A stretch of 48,270 bases of DNA from an uncultured Oscillibacter sp. (GTDB lineage Bacteria; Bacillota; Clostridia; Oscillospirales; Oscillospiraceae). Position 1 is the first letter of the stretch; the number at the start of each line of letters is the position of its first letter. Position numbers and translations under genes: made by a program. Under the pieces are notes generated by a model, which ran no database searches, was not told the origin of the DNA, and worked only from the letters and a program-made list of their open reading frames with translations. Location: positions 1 to 48,270 of the forward strand of contig CAJUQM010000019.1 in assembly GCA_910588005.1 (NCBI GenBank). Direction: 5' to 3'. Below are positions 7,392 to 14,773 of the stretch, piece by piece.

Positions 7392-8531
7392 TCAGGCATA
7401 CTTTTCCAGGTATTTTGCGAAGCCGTCCAGACCCTCTCTCAGCGTCTGGGGATCCCGGAACGCGCCGTAACCCACCCGGATCGTGCGGGGCATATCGAAA
7501 TAGTCGCCGGGGACAAAGAGAATTTGCTCAGTTTCCATGGCATCTTTGGCCATCGCCTCAGATTCGATGTCGTAATCATAGTCAATCAGGCAGGTGGTGC
7601 CCATGGCCTGGGCGGCCAGATGGAGGTGAGGCTGCTGCGCAACCCAGTCCTCCACAATTTTCCGGTTGGGCAGGAGAATGCTCCTGGCTCTTGCCCAGAT
7701 GGCCTCGTAGTGTTCCAGAGCGATAGAGGCAACCCACTCGTCGATAATGCCGCAGCAGATGGTGTTGTAGGAGCGGCGGGTTTTCATGACCTCATACATC
7801 GCCTCGTCCCGGCAGACCAGCCAGCCGATCCGGGTACCCGCCATGGAGAACATTTTGGACAGGCTGCTCACGGAGATGGCCTTGTGGTAGTCAAAGTCCA
7901 AAATGGAGGGCATGTAGTCTTCATCCAGGCCGCGGTAGATCTCGTCGCAGAGAACCCAGGCGTCAAACTTTCCGGCGATTTCTATTACCTTGGCCAGCTC
8001 TGCGCCGCCTAGGGTGACGCCGATGGGGTTGTTGGGGTTTGTCAGAATGATGAGCTTGGTATTTTGGTCGCAGGCGGACTCCAGGACGGCCAGATCCAGC
8101 TGATAGCCGGCTTCCCGCCTGAGCTGAACAATCCGGGTTTCAATGCCGATGCCCTTGGGAATATCGTAGTGCTGCTGGTAGGACGGCTTGACCACCACAC
8201 AGTTGTCCCCCTGCTCCAGAAGACTCATGATGACCAACTCGTTGGCGCCTGTGCCTCCGTGGACCATCATCACCTGTCCGGGGGTGACGCCGCCCTTGGG
8301 GTAGAGGCCGCATACCGCCTGCTTTACCCGGGGCGAGCCGGTGGCGTCTCCGTGGTGGTAGTGCAGGCTCATGGTGCGCATCTCCTCCAGGAATGCGTCC
8401 TCGTCCTCTCCGGTCAGCCGGAACAGCTCGTCCATTCGCAGGGCGCTGACACAGCTGCTGCCCAGGTTGATTCGGGCCAGGGAGTCCATGGGGTTCAGCC
8501 ATTCCTCCACGCCAAACCATGCTAATTTCAT
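7392..8531 (-). CDS. Class I/II PLP-dependent aminotransferase
   Basis: This 379-residue fold-type I aminotransferase shows NPNNPIG (substrate carboxylate and PLP contacts, near residue 170), CDEIYRGLD (Asp that pairs with the PLP ring nitrogen) and SSLSKMFSMAGTRIGW carrying the Schiff-base Lys. The start was set at 8531, where AGGAGG stands upstream; the longer open frame begins inside the preceding intergenic region. The N-terminus MKLAWFGVEEWLN resembles a subgroup that includes capreomycidine synthase-like enzymes, but the actual amino-acid substrate is not readable. In the operon it is 31 bp after the ornithine cyclodeaminase-like gene and 46 bp before the M20 hydrolase, so conversion of an amino acid to its 2-oxo acid is the likely role. 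Confidence 0.88.
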   Translation of the reverse strand: MKLAWFGVEEWLNPMDSLARINLGSSCVSALRMDELFRLTGEDEDAFLEEMRTMSLHYHHGDATGSPRVKQAVCGLYPKGGVTPGQVMMVHGGTGANELVIMSLLEQGDNCVVVKPSYQQHYDIPKGIGIETRIVQLRREAGYQLDLAVLESACDQNTKLIILTNPNNPIGVTLGGAELAKVIEIAGKFDAWVLCDEIYRGLDEDYMPSILDFDYHKAISVSSLSKMFSMAGTRIGWLVCRDEAMYEVMKTRRSYNTICCGIIDEWVASIALEHYEAIWARARSILLPNRKIVEDWVAQQPHLHLAAQAMGTTCLIDYDYDIESEAMAKDAMETEQILFVPGDYFDMPRTIRVGYGAFRDPQTLREGLDGFAKYLEKYA

Positions 8532-8562
8532 AGGGGTCCCTCCTTTTTTATTTTCAACGGAT

Positions 8563-9576
8563 TTATAGATCCACTTCGAGACCAATTCCGGCGCTCTGGG
8601 CCAGGTCAATGGCTACTTTGGCAGCGGCCAAGTCCAGAATGTACAGGCCTGTAGCGTCAAAGATAGTGGTTTGACTGTCGTCCAGACGGCCGGGAACCTT
8701 GCCGGCAATCAGATCGCCAATCTCGCCGGTGACGTCTGCAGGGGAGATGACCCCCTGCTTGATGGGCAGCTCCATCTCTCCCACCCGAACGCACTGGGCC
8801 AGATCGTCGGCATAGACGCCCGCGCCGGCAAAGATGGCGCTCTCAATCTCCTGCTTGGACTCCATGTCGGAACCCAGGCAGCTAAGGTGTACGCCTCTTT
8901 TCAGCCAGGCCTTTTGGATAACGGGTTTTCTGGAGGGAGTGACGGTGATGATAGCGTCGCTGTCCCCCACGGCGGCGGGCAGGTCCTCCGCCGCGGCAAA
9001 CTCCACGCCGGAGGTGTCCATGTCAAAGTCATCGGCCAGGAGCTGACGGATATTGGACACAAAGCGCCTGGCGTTGTCCGGCATAAAGGTGTCCGCCACA
9101 TAGACTTTGTTGATGGCGGGACGCATCAGCAGGGTGGCGGCGATCTGGAAGGGAGCCTGCTTGCCCGCGCCCAGGATGAACAGATGCTTTGCATCCTTGC
9201 GGGCCAATAGATCTACGCCCAGTGCGCCGGCCGCGCCGGTACGCATGCTGGTGACATACGTGGCGTCCAGAATGCTGAGGGGAATGCCGGTGTTGGAGTC
9301 ATAGACCATCATGATGCCGTTGAAAGAGGGCAGCCCCTTTTTCTGATTTTCGGGAAAGTTGTTCAGCATCTTCAGGCCGTGGAGCTGAACGCCCTTTACA
9401 TATCCGGAACGGATATCCATGGCGGCATGTTCGTCGAGAAACTCGTGGTTGACCAGGGGCCAGATAACCGACTGACCCTCCGATTTGAGCCGGTAAACGT
9501 TGCGGACCTCCCGGATGACATCCTCCATGCGGATGATCTGCCTGACCTGCTCCCGGTTGAGAATTAAAACGCTCAT
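8563..9576 (-). CDS. Ornithine cyclodeaminase / mu-crystallin family protein
   Basis: This 337-residue NAD(P)-binding protein belongs to the OCD/mu-crystallin family. It has LNREQVRQIIRMEDVI at the N-terminus, the substrate-binding region with the MRTGAAGALGVDLLARKD motif (about residues 109-127) and the dinucleotide-binding turn LFILGAGKQAPFQI just after. Family members include ornithine cyclodeaminase, alanine dehydrogenase, ketimine reductase and lysine/arginine cyclases, so the reaction is deamination or reduction at an alpha carbon, but the substrate is open. The start at 9576 has AGGAGG upstream; a longer open frame overlaps the amidohydrolase gene and was rejected. It is the second gene of the sigma-54 operon, 50 bp after the amidohydrolase. 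Confidence 0.87.
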   Translation of the reverse strand: MSVLILNREQVRQIIRMEDVIREVRNVYRLKSEGQSVIWPLVNHEFLDEHAAMDIRSGYVKGVQLHGLKMLNNFPENQKKGLPSFNGIMMVYDSNTGIPLSILDATYVTSMRTGAAGALGVDLLARKDAKHLFILGAGKQAPFQIAATLLMRPAINKVYVADTFMPDNARRFVSNIRQLLADDFDMDTSGVEFAAAEDLPAAVGDSDAIITVTPSRKPVIQKAWLKRGVHLSCLGSDMESKQEIESAIFAGAGVYADDLAQCVRVGEMELPIKQGVISPADVTGEIGDLIAGKVPGRLDDSQTTIFDATGLYILDLAAAKVAIDLAQSAGIGLEVDL

Positions 9577-9626
9577 ATGCACTCCTCCTGTATTCGTAGT
9601 AAGTCCAAATTCCACTGCGGGACTGC

Positions 9627-11210
9627 TTACGCCTGATAAACCGTCTTTCCAGCCAGAACGGTCTCCAGAACCACTGTCTGTGGAATGGTGTCCGGATCGA
9701 TGGCGAAGATGTCCCGGTCCAAAATAACCAGGTCGGCCTGCATGCCGGGAAGCAGTGCTCCGCGGACAGCTTCGTCCCGGCTGGCCCAGGCGGCCTGAGT
9801 GGTGAAAAGGCGCACCGCCTGCTCGGCGGTAAGGGCCTCTTCCGGAAGATAGACCTGACAACCGGCCCGGTCTTTGCGGGTGATGGCGGCGCGCAGGTTA
9901 TCCAGCACGTCAAAGGGTTCCACCGGACAGTCTGAACCGCCGCTGGTGTGCAGTCCCAGGTCGATCATGGTTTTCCAGTTATAGCATTCCCGGGCATGGG
10001 CTTCCCCTACCCGCTGGGCGATGATTTTCATATCCGCGTCGATGAAAATGGGCTGAATAAATACTTGCAGGCCCAGGGCCTTCATTCGCCGGAGCAGAGC
10101 GGGTGTGGTGATCTGGGCGTGGACAACGCCGTGGCGGTGATCTGGCCACTTATATGCCTTTTCCGCGCGTTCAAAGGCGTCGCAGGTCTTGCGGAGCGCC
10201 AGGTCGCCGATGGTATGAACCGCGACATCCATGTGGGTCCGGTGGGCGGCGTCGATATACTGGAACAGCTCCTCTTCCGTGTAAATGGGGATGCCGAAGT
10301 TATCCGGAGCGTCGGCGTATCCCCCCTCCATCTCGGCAGAGCGTGCTCCCAAGGAGCCGTCCTGCAGCAGCTTTCGGGGACCGGTGCGGAAAAGGCTGTC
10401 CCGGTCGCTCGGATCGCTGCGCACTGATTGAAAGCGGTCAAAGTCCTCCCGGTAGATTTGACATTGCTCGATAATTCTCAGGGTGAGTTCTCCCTGCCGC
10501 TCCATCTCCCGAAACAGTCCGATCAGGTGGAAGGGGTCTACCCCGGGAATGGTTCGCAGGTCGTCAGAGTTGACGCAGGTGATTCCGGCGGCGTTTAACT
10601 CCCGCTGAGCCAGGAGAATGAGACTTCGAACGGCATCGTCGTTGGCGGCGGGGAGTACGTCACTGTATAGATGCAGGGCCTCTTCCCGCAGAATGCCGTT
10701 TTCAAAATCCACCTTGGCCAATACCTCCGGCTCCACATGGGGCAGACTGCGGATGCGGTCCAGCATGACGGTGTTGCACGCGCCGATGTGGAGGCAGGCC
10801 CGCAGGGCGCATACCGGAATCCGGGTGGAGACCCGGTCCAGATCCTGCCGGGTGACAAGCCGTCCCTCCTCCATTGTGTTGTGGTTCCATCCTTGGGCAA
10901 TGAGGTAGGCAGGACGGTCCTGTTGAACCCGTTCGCGGCAGCGCTGGATAAGTTCCTCGATGCTGCTCACGCCAAATAGGGACAAGTTCCGCCGCAGCCA
11001 AGCGTAGTGGAGCAGGTGCATATGACTGTCGGTAAATCCTGGGAGTACCATCGCGCCGTCCAAATCTCGCTTTTCATCCCAGTCCTGGGTCAGGGCGTCC
11101 CGGATAGTGCCTAGAAAGACGATTTTGCCCCCCTCCACGCCGATGGCCTCATGGCGGGTCATGGCAGGGTCCATGGAAACCACCGCACCGTTAAACCAGA
11201 GTCTGCGCAC
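9627..11210 (-). CDS. Amidohydrolase-superfamily protein (YtcJ-like)
   Basis: This 527-residue metal-dependent hydrolase has the amidohydrolase superfamily TIM-barrel: HMHL in the LPGFTDSHMHLLH segment (about residues 60-72), later His-rich strands (AVHTIGD, GVVHAQI) and SGGSDCPVEPFD as the final Asp-bearing strand, then a C-terminal QADLVILDRD strand. YtcJ-type enzymes act on amides, ureas or related C-N bonds; the substrate is not known. Translation starts at GTG 11210: AGGAGG lies 6 bp upstream, and the frame further upstream crosses the sigma-54 promoter. It is the first gene of the five-gene operon. Confidence 0.87.
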   Translation of the reverse strand: MRRLWFNGAVVSMDPAMTRHEAIGVEGGKIVFLGTIRDALTQDWDEKRDLDGAMVLPGFTDSHMHLLHYAWLRRNLSLFGVSSIEELIQRCRERVQQDRPAYLIAQGWNHNTMEEGRLVTRQDLDRVSTRIPVCALRACLHIGACNTVMLDRIRSLPHVEPEVLAKVDFENGILREEALHLYSDVLPAANDDAVRSLILLAQRELNAAGITCVNSDDLRTIPGVDPFHLIGLFREMERQGELTLRIIEQCQIYREDFDRFQSVRSDPSDRDSLFRTGPRKLLQDGSLGARSAEMEGGYADAPDNFGIPIYTEEELFQYIDAAHRTHMDVAVHTIGDLALRKTCDAFERAEKAYKWPDHRHGVVHAQITTPALLRRMKALGLQVFIQPIFIDADMKIIAQRVGEAHARECYNWKTMIDLGLHTSGGSDCPVEPFDVLDNLRAAITRKDRAGCQVYLPEEALTAEQAVRLFTTQAAWASRDEAVRGALLPGMQADLVILDRDIFAIDPDTIPQTVVLETVLAGKTVYQA

Positions 11211-11275
11211 AAAATCCCTCCTTTTTATACTTCTTTTACCGTTGGACTGTCTGCACGGTCCTATATATACAGAAA

Positions 11276-11291
11276 AGCAAATTACATGCCA
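11276..11291 (-). promoter_or_regulatory. Sigma-54 (-24/-12) promoter of the amidohydrolase-transporter operon
   Basis: Read on the minus strand the site is TGGCAT-GTAAT-TTGCT. This matches TGGCAC-N5-TTGCW at all positions but one and keeps the essential GG and GC pair spacing. Transcription would begin near 11264, about 54 nt before the GTG start. An enhancer-binding activator gene lies directly upstream, which makes the call much stronger. Confidence 0.8.
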
Positions 11292-11315
11292 AAAGAGGCG
11301 CTGCGGAAAAATAGA

Positions 11316-11375
11316 CCGCCAAAAGGTGGCAGGACCGAGAAATAGAGGTTTCTCGTCCCGGGCGCCTTTTGGCGG
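11316..11375. promoter_or_regulatory. Paired upstream activator sites for the sigma-54 regulator
   Basis: CCGCCAAAAGG (11316-11326) and its exact inverse CCTTTTGGCGG (11365-11375) form an 11-bp inverted pair. Each copy is itself nearly palindromic (CCGCC-AAAA-GGTGG and CGCC-TTTT-GGCG). They are centred about 60 and 105 bp upstream of the predicted start site, where enhancer-binding proteins normally bind. Binding by the adjacent regulator is inferred. Confidence 0.55.
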
Positions 11376-11414
11376 CATGGCTTGTGCTGTGGGATTTTAG
11401 GGAATAGGAGGAGC

Positions 11415-11442
11415 AAAAATATTTGCAGATGCAAATATTTTT
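11415..11442. terminator. AT-rich 13-bp palindrome at the end of the regulator gene
   Basis: AAAAATATTTGCA and its exact complement flank a 2-bp spacer, beginning at the regulator's stop codon. On the minus strand the second arm ends in TTTTT, so it can serve as an intrinsic terminator for the regulator gene. A third related half-site, AAATATTTTTGCA, lies inside the last codons, so an operator role is also possible. Confidence 0.5.
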
Positions 11443-12799
11443 ACAGGAAATATTTTTGCATTTTGTGTTTTAGATTTTGACGGGAGGTACCTAACAGACG
11501 GGCGGCCTGAGAGATTGAGGTGGTCTGGGCAAGCGCCTGGCGAATCAGGGACTGTTCATAGCGTTCTATCTCTTTGCTGAGGATAAAGCCCTCCTCGATG
11601 GGCGGAACGGCTTTTTCCGCGGGCGGAGAGCCGGCGGAGCGTGTGCCGCCGCTTTCCAAAATCTCTTCAATGTCGTTCACCCGGAGCAGTTGAGAGCGGG
11701 TGGCGGAGAAAGCGCCTTCAATAACGTTTTGCAACTCCCGGACATTGCCGGGCCAGGAGTATTGCTCTAAGAGGTGAAGCGCCAGCTCGCTGACCCCCTG
11801 GATATCCCGCTGCAAAGCGGTATTATACCGGTCTATAAAATATTTGGTAAGCAGGGGAACGTCCTCCATCCGTTCCCGCAGGGGAGGCAGGTTGAGCCGG
11901 ATAACCCCTAGGCGGTAATACAGATCCTGCCGCAGGCGGCCCTCTTCAATAAGCTTGAGAGGATCCTCGTTGACGGCGGCGATGATACGGGCGTCAAAGG
12001 AGATGTCCTGACTGCCTCCCAAATGTCGGATTTTTTTCTCCTCCAGGGCTTTGAGAAGCTTCACTTGCAGTCCGGGTTCCATGGAGTTGACTTCGTCCAG
12101 AAAGAGCGTGCCGCCGTCGGCCTGTTCGAACAGGCCCTTGCGGTTTATGGCTCCGGTGTAGCTGCCCTTTTCTGTGCCGAAGAAGATCCCCTCCAGCAGA
12201 TTGCCGGGGATGGCGGCGCAATTCTGAGAGATGAAGGGACCCTTCGTCCGGGCGCCCTCGCTATGGAGGGATTCTGCCACCAGCTCTTTACCGGTACCGG
12301 TTTCACCGTAGATGAGGACTGCTGAGTCGGTTTTGGCCAGATCTCGGATGCGCCGTTTCAAAGCCAGCATGGCGGGTGCCCTGGTAACGATGTTGTCTAA
12401 CTTGGCGAGGCTGCTCCGCACCTTTCCGGTACCGGCGCGTTGGTCCAGAAGATAGAAGCGGGAGGAGTCCACCACGCACTCTACCCGCCCATTGGAGATG
12501 ATGGGGACGGTGTCCGAGGTGAGGCCGACCCGTTCTCCCCTGGAGTTGGTGATCTCCTGGCATATGTCATAGGTGGCTTGGCCTGTGCGCAGGGCCTGAA
12601 GGATGGTGCTGGTTTCCTCAGTGAGGGAGGGATAGAGATCTAGGATATGGCGGCCTACGGTCTCTCCGGCCTTCCAGTAGTCCTGCCGGGGCATTTTGTG
12701 GTATTCCACGATCCCGCTCTTATTGACGACAAGGATACTGTCGGTATCCTCGCACAGCTGTAAAATAGAAGCGATTTGCGCTAGATCCCGCTCGCCCAT
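11441..12799 (-). CDS. Sigma-54-dependent transcriptional activator (PAS-AAA+-Fis)
   Basis: This 452-residue bacterial enhancer-binding protein has three parts. A PAS-like sensory domain spans residues about 1-125 (ILVVNKSGIVEYHK, TSDTVPI). The AAA+ ATPase spans about 145-375: Walker A GETGTGKELVAE, the sigma-54-contacting loop as GSYTGA (usual form GAFTGA), Walker B GGTLFLDEV, and a PPLRERMEDVPLL sensor segment. A Fis-type helix-turn-helix is at the C-terminus (ISQAARLLGTSRQNL). It lacks a response-regulator receiver domain, so it probably senses a small molecule or redox state through PAS, as RocR-like activators do. It lies immediately upstream of a -24/-12 promoter and is the obvious activator of the downstream operon. 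Confidence 0.93.
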   Translation of the reverse strand: MGERDLAQIASILQLCEDTDSILVVNKSGIVEYHKMPRQDYWKAGETVGRHILDLYPSLTEETSTILQALRTGQATYDICQEITNSRGERVGLTSDTVPIISNGRVECVVDSSRFYLLDQRAGTGKVRSSLAKLDNIVTRAPAMLALKRRIRDLAKTDSAVLIYGETGTGKELVAESLHSEGARTKGPFISQNCAAIPGNLLEGIFFGTEKGSYTGAINRKGLFEQADGGTLFLDEVNSMEPGLQVKLLKALEEKKIRHLGGSQDISFDARIIAAVNEDPLKLIEEGRLRQDLYYRLGVIRLNLPPLRERMEDVPLLTKYFIDRYNTALQRDIQGVSELALHLLEQYSWPGNVRELQNVIEGAFSATRSQLLRVNDIEEILESGGTRSAGSPPAEKAVPPIEEGFILSKEIERYEQSLIRQALAQTTSISQAARLLGTSRQNLKHKMQKYFL

Positions 12800-13265
12800 A
12801 GTGTTTCGCCGCCTTTTCTTTTGATGTGCGCAAGGGGTGAAGTGCCGGAATGTCGGCTTGTGAAAAAAATTTTTATCAAGCTGGAGAGAGTTGATCTATT
12901 ATACAATTAAGAGGAGGCGATGGCAAGAGCGGAGAAGAGAAGTGACCTGTGAGAAGTAAACCGGCGGCAAACGGCTTCGGCGTGCTTGCCGCTGTAAAAG
13001 AGCTGCTTGATGAGATGTTTTTGGGGAAAGGCCAGCGGCTCTGAACGATAGAGGTACTGCACATGGTTACAGTAACAGCTTCTGTCTCATTTCAGCAGTC
13101 GCCCTATTGGCAAAAGATTTTTTGAGCGGCACCGCGCCGAAAACTGCCGTCATATACATAACGGCGGTTACAAAAGTAATGTTTTAACTGGTACTGCGGT
13201 AATATCTCTGCGTGTTATCACGGATATTACAAATAGACGGCAGGAAACAAGCGGGACTAAACGGA
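12800..13265. other. Gene-poor stretch with dyads and two overlapping mini-ORFs
   Basis: No convincing gene is seen. AGGAGG-CG-ATG at 12920 opens a 10-codon frame (12920-12952) whose TGA overlaps a GTG that opens a 31-codon frame (12949-13044); neither resembles a known protein. From 13053 on, the DNA is rich in dyads: GTTAC-A-GTAAC (13066-13076), GTTAC-AAAA-GTAAT (13167-13180), a near-perfect ACTGCCGT/ACGGCGGT pair at 13143-13168, and a two-part hairpin at 13199-13230. The octamer GGTACTGC occurs twice (13053, 13190). It may hold regulatory sites or a small RNA. Confidence 0.35.
13199..13230. repeat. Two-part hairpin in the intergenic region
   Basis: GTAATATC pairs with GATATTAC (8 bp), and inside it CGTG pairs with CACG around a TTAT loop, with a 4-nt TCTG bulge on one side only. 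No T-tract follows. The purpose is unknown. Confidence 0.45.
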
Positions 13266-13526
13266 TCACCACAGCTCCGCCCGATATGTAGCCACAAATT
13301 GATGCCCGATTGCCGTCCGGTCGGTCCGTTTATATCTCATAGTTCGTACGGGCGTCATCTTCTTGACCATCTGGCCGCCCACAGAGCCGGCCTCACGGCT
13401 GGTCAGGTCGCCGTTGTAGCCTTCCTTCAGGTTGACGCCCACCTCAGAGGCAGCCTCCATCTTGAACTTATCCATAGCGGCACGGGCCTCAGGAACATTG
13501 ATTTTGTTGTTGTTCTTGCTAGACAT
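13266..13526 (-). CDS. Alpha/beta-type small acid-soluble spore protein (possibly frameshifted C-terminus)
   Basis: The start at 13526 (AAGGAGAAA upstream) gives 86 residues. Residues 1-57 are a classic alpha/beta-type SASP: VPEARAAMDKFKMEAASEVGV contains the germination protease cleavage region (core MEAASEVGV), and LTSREAGSVGGQMVKKM is the second conserved block. These proteins coat forespore DNA and are degraded during germination. The last 29 residues (from TPVRTM) are unlike normal SASP tails, and another frame would end the protein after about 9 residues at DDARTNYEI, close to the usual length. That suggests a 1-nt indel near 13350 or a real unusual tail. A sigma-G-like promoter lies upstream. 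Confidence 0.85.
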   Translation of the reverse strand: MSSKNNNKINVPEARAAMDKFKMEAASEVGVNLKEGYNGDLTSREAGSVGGQMVKKMTPVRTMRYKRTDRTAIGHQFVATYRAELW

Positions 13527-13594
13527 AGTCAATTTCTCCTTTTCATCAATCATACATCGATAATTGTTTGTGGGTTCATTGGGTATCGCAAGCA

Positions 13595-13623
13595 TAGTTT
13601 GACTCGAACCAACAGGAATATGC
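13595..13623 (-). promoter_or_regulatory. Candidate sigma-G promoter of the SASP gene
   Basis: On the minus strand GCATA (13623-13619) is followed by 17 bp and CAAACTA (13601-13595). The sigma-G consensus is gmATR-N18-CATnMTA: the -35 is a full match, the -10 matches all but one base, and the spacer is 1 bp short. SASP genes are standard sigma-G targets. Confidence 0.4.
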
Positions 13624-13760
13624 TCCGCTTTTGCCGGAAATTTTTGCGAAATTTCCACAGATCTTAATGGATCTACACCATCTAAAAATGACGGAAACAA
13701 CATTTGACAGACCGTGAAAAAACGTTGCTTATTTGGGTGAATTGGCCACTGATATGTGAG

Positions 13761-13800
13761 AAAACCCGCCGCAATGTGTGAAACACCTGCGGCGGGTTTT
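13761..13800. terminator. Orphan bidirectional terminator
   Basis: A perfect 13-bp stem (left arm AAAACCCGCCGCA) closes a 14-nt loop that itself can pair GTGT with ACAC; A and T tracts flank both sides. No clear gene ends next to it on either strand. Confidence 0.75.
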
Positions 13801-13897
13801 GCGTTTTACAGACGAAATCATCATAGAGACAACGGTATAGGGAGCCTATACTGTGTGTCGAATCCTTTTTGATCATTCCAACCAATTCGAATCATTT

Positions 13898-13925
13898 TTC
13901 AAACAGGACCTAGAACACATATAGT
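13898..13925 (+). promoter_or_regulatory. Sigma-A-like promoter ahead of a tiny frame
   Basis: TTCAAA (13898-13903), 16 bp, TATAGT (13920-13925). GAGGTG and then ATG at 13956 follow, but the frame stops after 8 codons. Confidence 0.35.
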
Positions 13926-13955
13926 AGAGGTATCATCCGTATGAGGTGAACTGCT

Positions 13956-13982
13956 ATGACAAAAGGAATTACGGCAGAATGA
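13956..13982 (+). pseudogene. Start-stop remnant or 8-residue peptide (MTKGITAE)
   Basis: A promoter-like sequence and GAGGTG 7 bp upstream lead to ATG and eight codons before TGA. The same frame then stays open to 14141 with a basic KRKYKGRIK stretch, but it runs through the TRIC terminator hairpin, so the later part is unlikely to code. It may be the 5' relic of a lost gene or a leader peptide. The assignment is weak. Confidence 0.2.
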
Positions 13983-14088
13983 AAACGGAAATACAAAGGC
14001 AGGATCAAAGAGCCGGTCATATCAAGGGCTTGCGGACCGTTAGTAAGAGGTTTTTCAGGATTTGCGGTTTTCCGCTGCCTAAAAGAAA

Positions 14089-14119
14089 TGGGAGGCGCGA
14101 TTGATCAAAGCGCCTCCCA
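14089..14119 (-). terminator. Terminator of the TRIC/LysR transcript
   Basis: TGGGAGGCGC and its exact complement form a 10-bp stem with an 11-nt loop. On the minus strand it is followed by TTTCTTTT, typical of intrinsic termination, 19 bp after the TRIC stop codon. Confidence 0.8.
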
Positions 14120-14137
14120 CGGGGAGCGTGATGTTTT

Positions 14138-14767
14138 CTAGTCATGGGCGCGGGGTAAATTCCAGTGATAGTGGGCGGAGAGGCAGCGGATGAAAATAAC
14201 GGTAAAAGCCCCGGCTCCCATGGCGTACAGCTCGAGTTCAGGTTCCCACAGCAGTACACAGGCCACTGCTCCTGCCAGGGAGGCCGAGGCATAGACATGC
14301 TTAACAAAGATGTAGGGGGTATCTCCGGCCATCATATCCCGCAGTACGCCGCCTCCTACACCGGTGACTACGCCCACGAATACCAGCAGAAATACTGTGG
14401 GGTTTTCTACGCGGGTATAGGCGATTTGGATGCCTATTACCGTAAAGATTCCAAGACCCAGAGAGTCCATCAATAGCATTGTCAGATCGTACAGGGGTTG
14501 GTTGTGGGTCAGAAGGCGGCGGACCTTGGGCAGGAACAGCACCAGAGAGGTGGCCAGCGCCACGGCGGCGTAGATCGGATCTTGAAAAGTAGCGGGGGGC
14601 GTATTGCCAAGGATTACATCCCGGATCACGCCGCCTCCCACAGCAGTGGTCAGCCCCAGAATACACACACCGAAGAGATCCATGTTCTTCCGCAGACCCG
14701 TTATGGCCCCAGAGGCGGCAAAGGAGAGTACGCCGGTCAGTTCAATCATCAAAATAATGGTGTCCAT
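14138..14767 (-). CDS. TRIC-family (UPF0126) trimeric cation channel protein
   Basis: This 209-residue membrane protein contains the duplicated UPF0126 unit: AVGGGVIRDVILGNTPP in the first half and GVGGGVLRDMMAGDTPY in the second. About seven hydrophobic segments alternate with these loops. Crystal structures of prokaryotic members show trimeric monovalent-cation channels; the physiological role in bacteria is uncertain. It starts 6 bp after the stop of a LysR regulator on the same strand, so the two form an operon, which is unusual for a regulator and raises the chance that the regulator controls a different target. Confidence 0.92.
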   Translation of the reverse strand: MDTIILMIELTGVLSFAASGAITGLRKNMDLFGVCILGLTTAVGGGVIRDVILGNTPPATFQDPIYAAVALATSLVLFLPKVRRLLTHNQPLYDLTMLLMDSLGLGIFTVIGIQIAYTRVENPTVFLLVFVGVVTGVGGGVLRDMMAGDTPYIFVKHVYASASLAGAVACVLLWEPELELYAMGAGAFTVIFIRCLSAHYHWNLPRAHD

Positions 14768-14773
14768 GGGGCC

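Larger units (their letters stand above)
13527..14137. other. 611-bp gap between the SASP and TRIC genes
   Basis: The gap holds the SASP promoter (13595-13623), a bidirectional hairpin terminator with no obvious gene on either side (13761-13800), a 7-bp dyad GTATAGG-GAG-CCTATAC (13835-13851), a direct repeat TCGAATC-N-TTTTT (13858 and 13887), and a sigma-A-like promoter leading to a tiny start-stop frame at 13956. No full-length gene is visible. The orphan terminator and promoter suggest a lost gene or a small RNA. Confidence 0.4.

Noticed and set aside
9577..9861. N-terminal extension of the ornithine cyclodeaminase-like protein
   Set aside because: It is a shadow frame of the amidohydrolase gene; the Met at 9576 has AGGAGG and a family-typical start.
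11211..11378. Upstream extension of the amidohydrolase
   Set aside because: It would translate through the sigma-54 promoter; GTG 11210 has a good ribosome site and starts at the family N-terminus.
12876..13064. 62-codon leftward frame
   Set aside because: Low-complexity Ser/Pro product, no ribosome site, and it lies across promoter-like AT-rich DNA.
13682..13885. 67-codon leftward frame
   Set aside because: It crosses the 13761-13800 terminator hairpin and resembles no protein.
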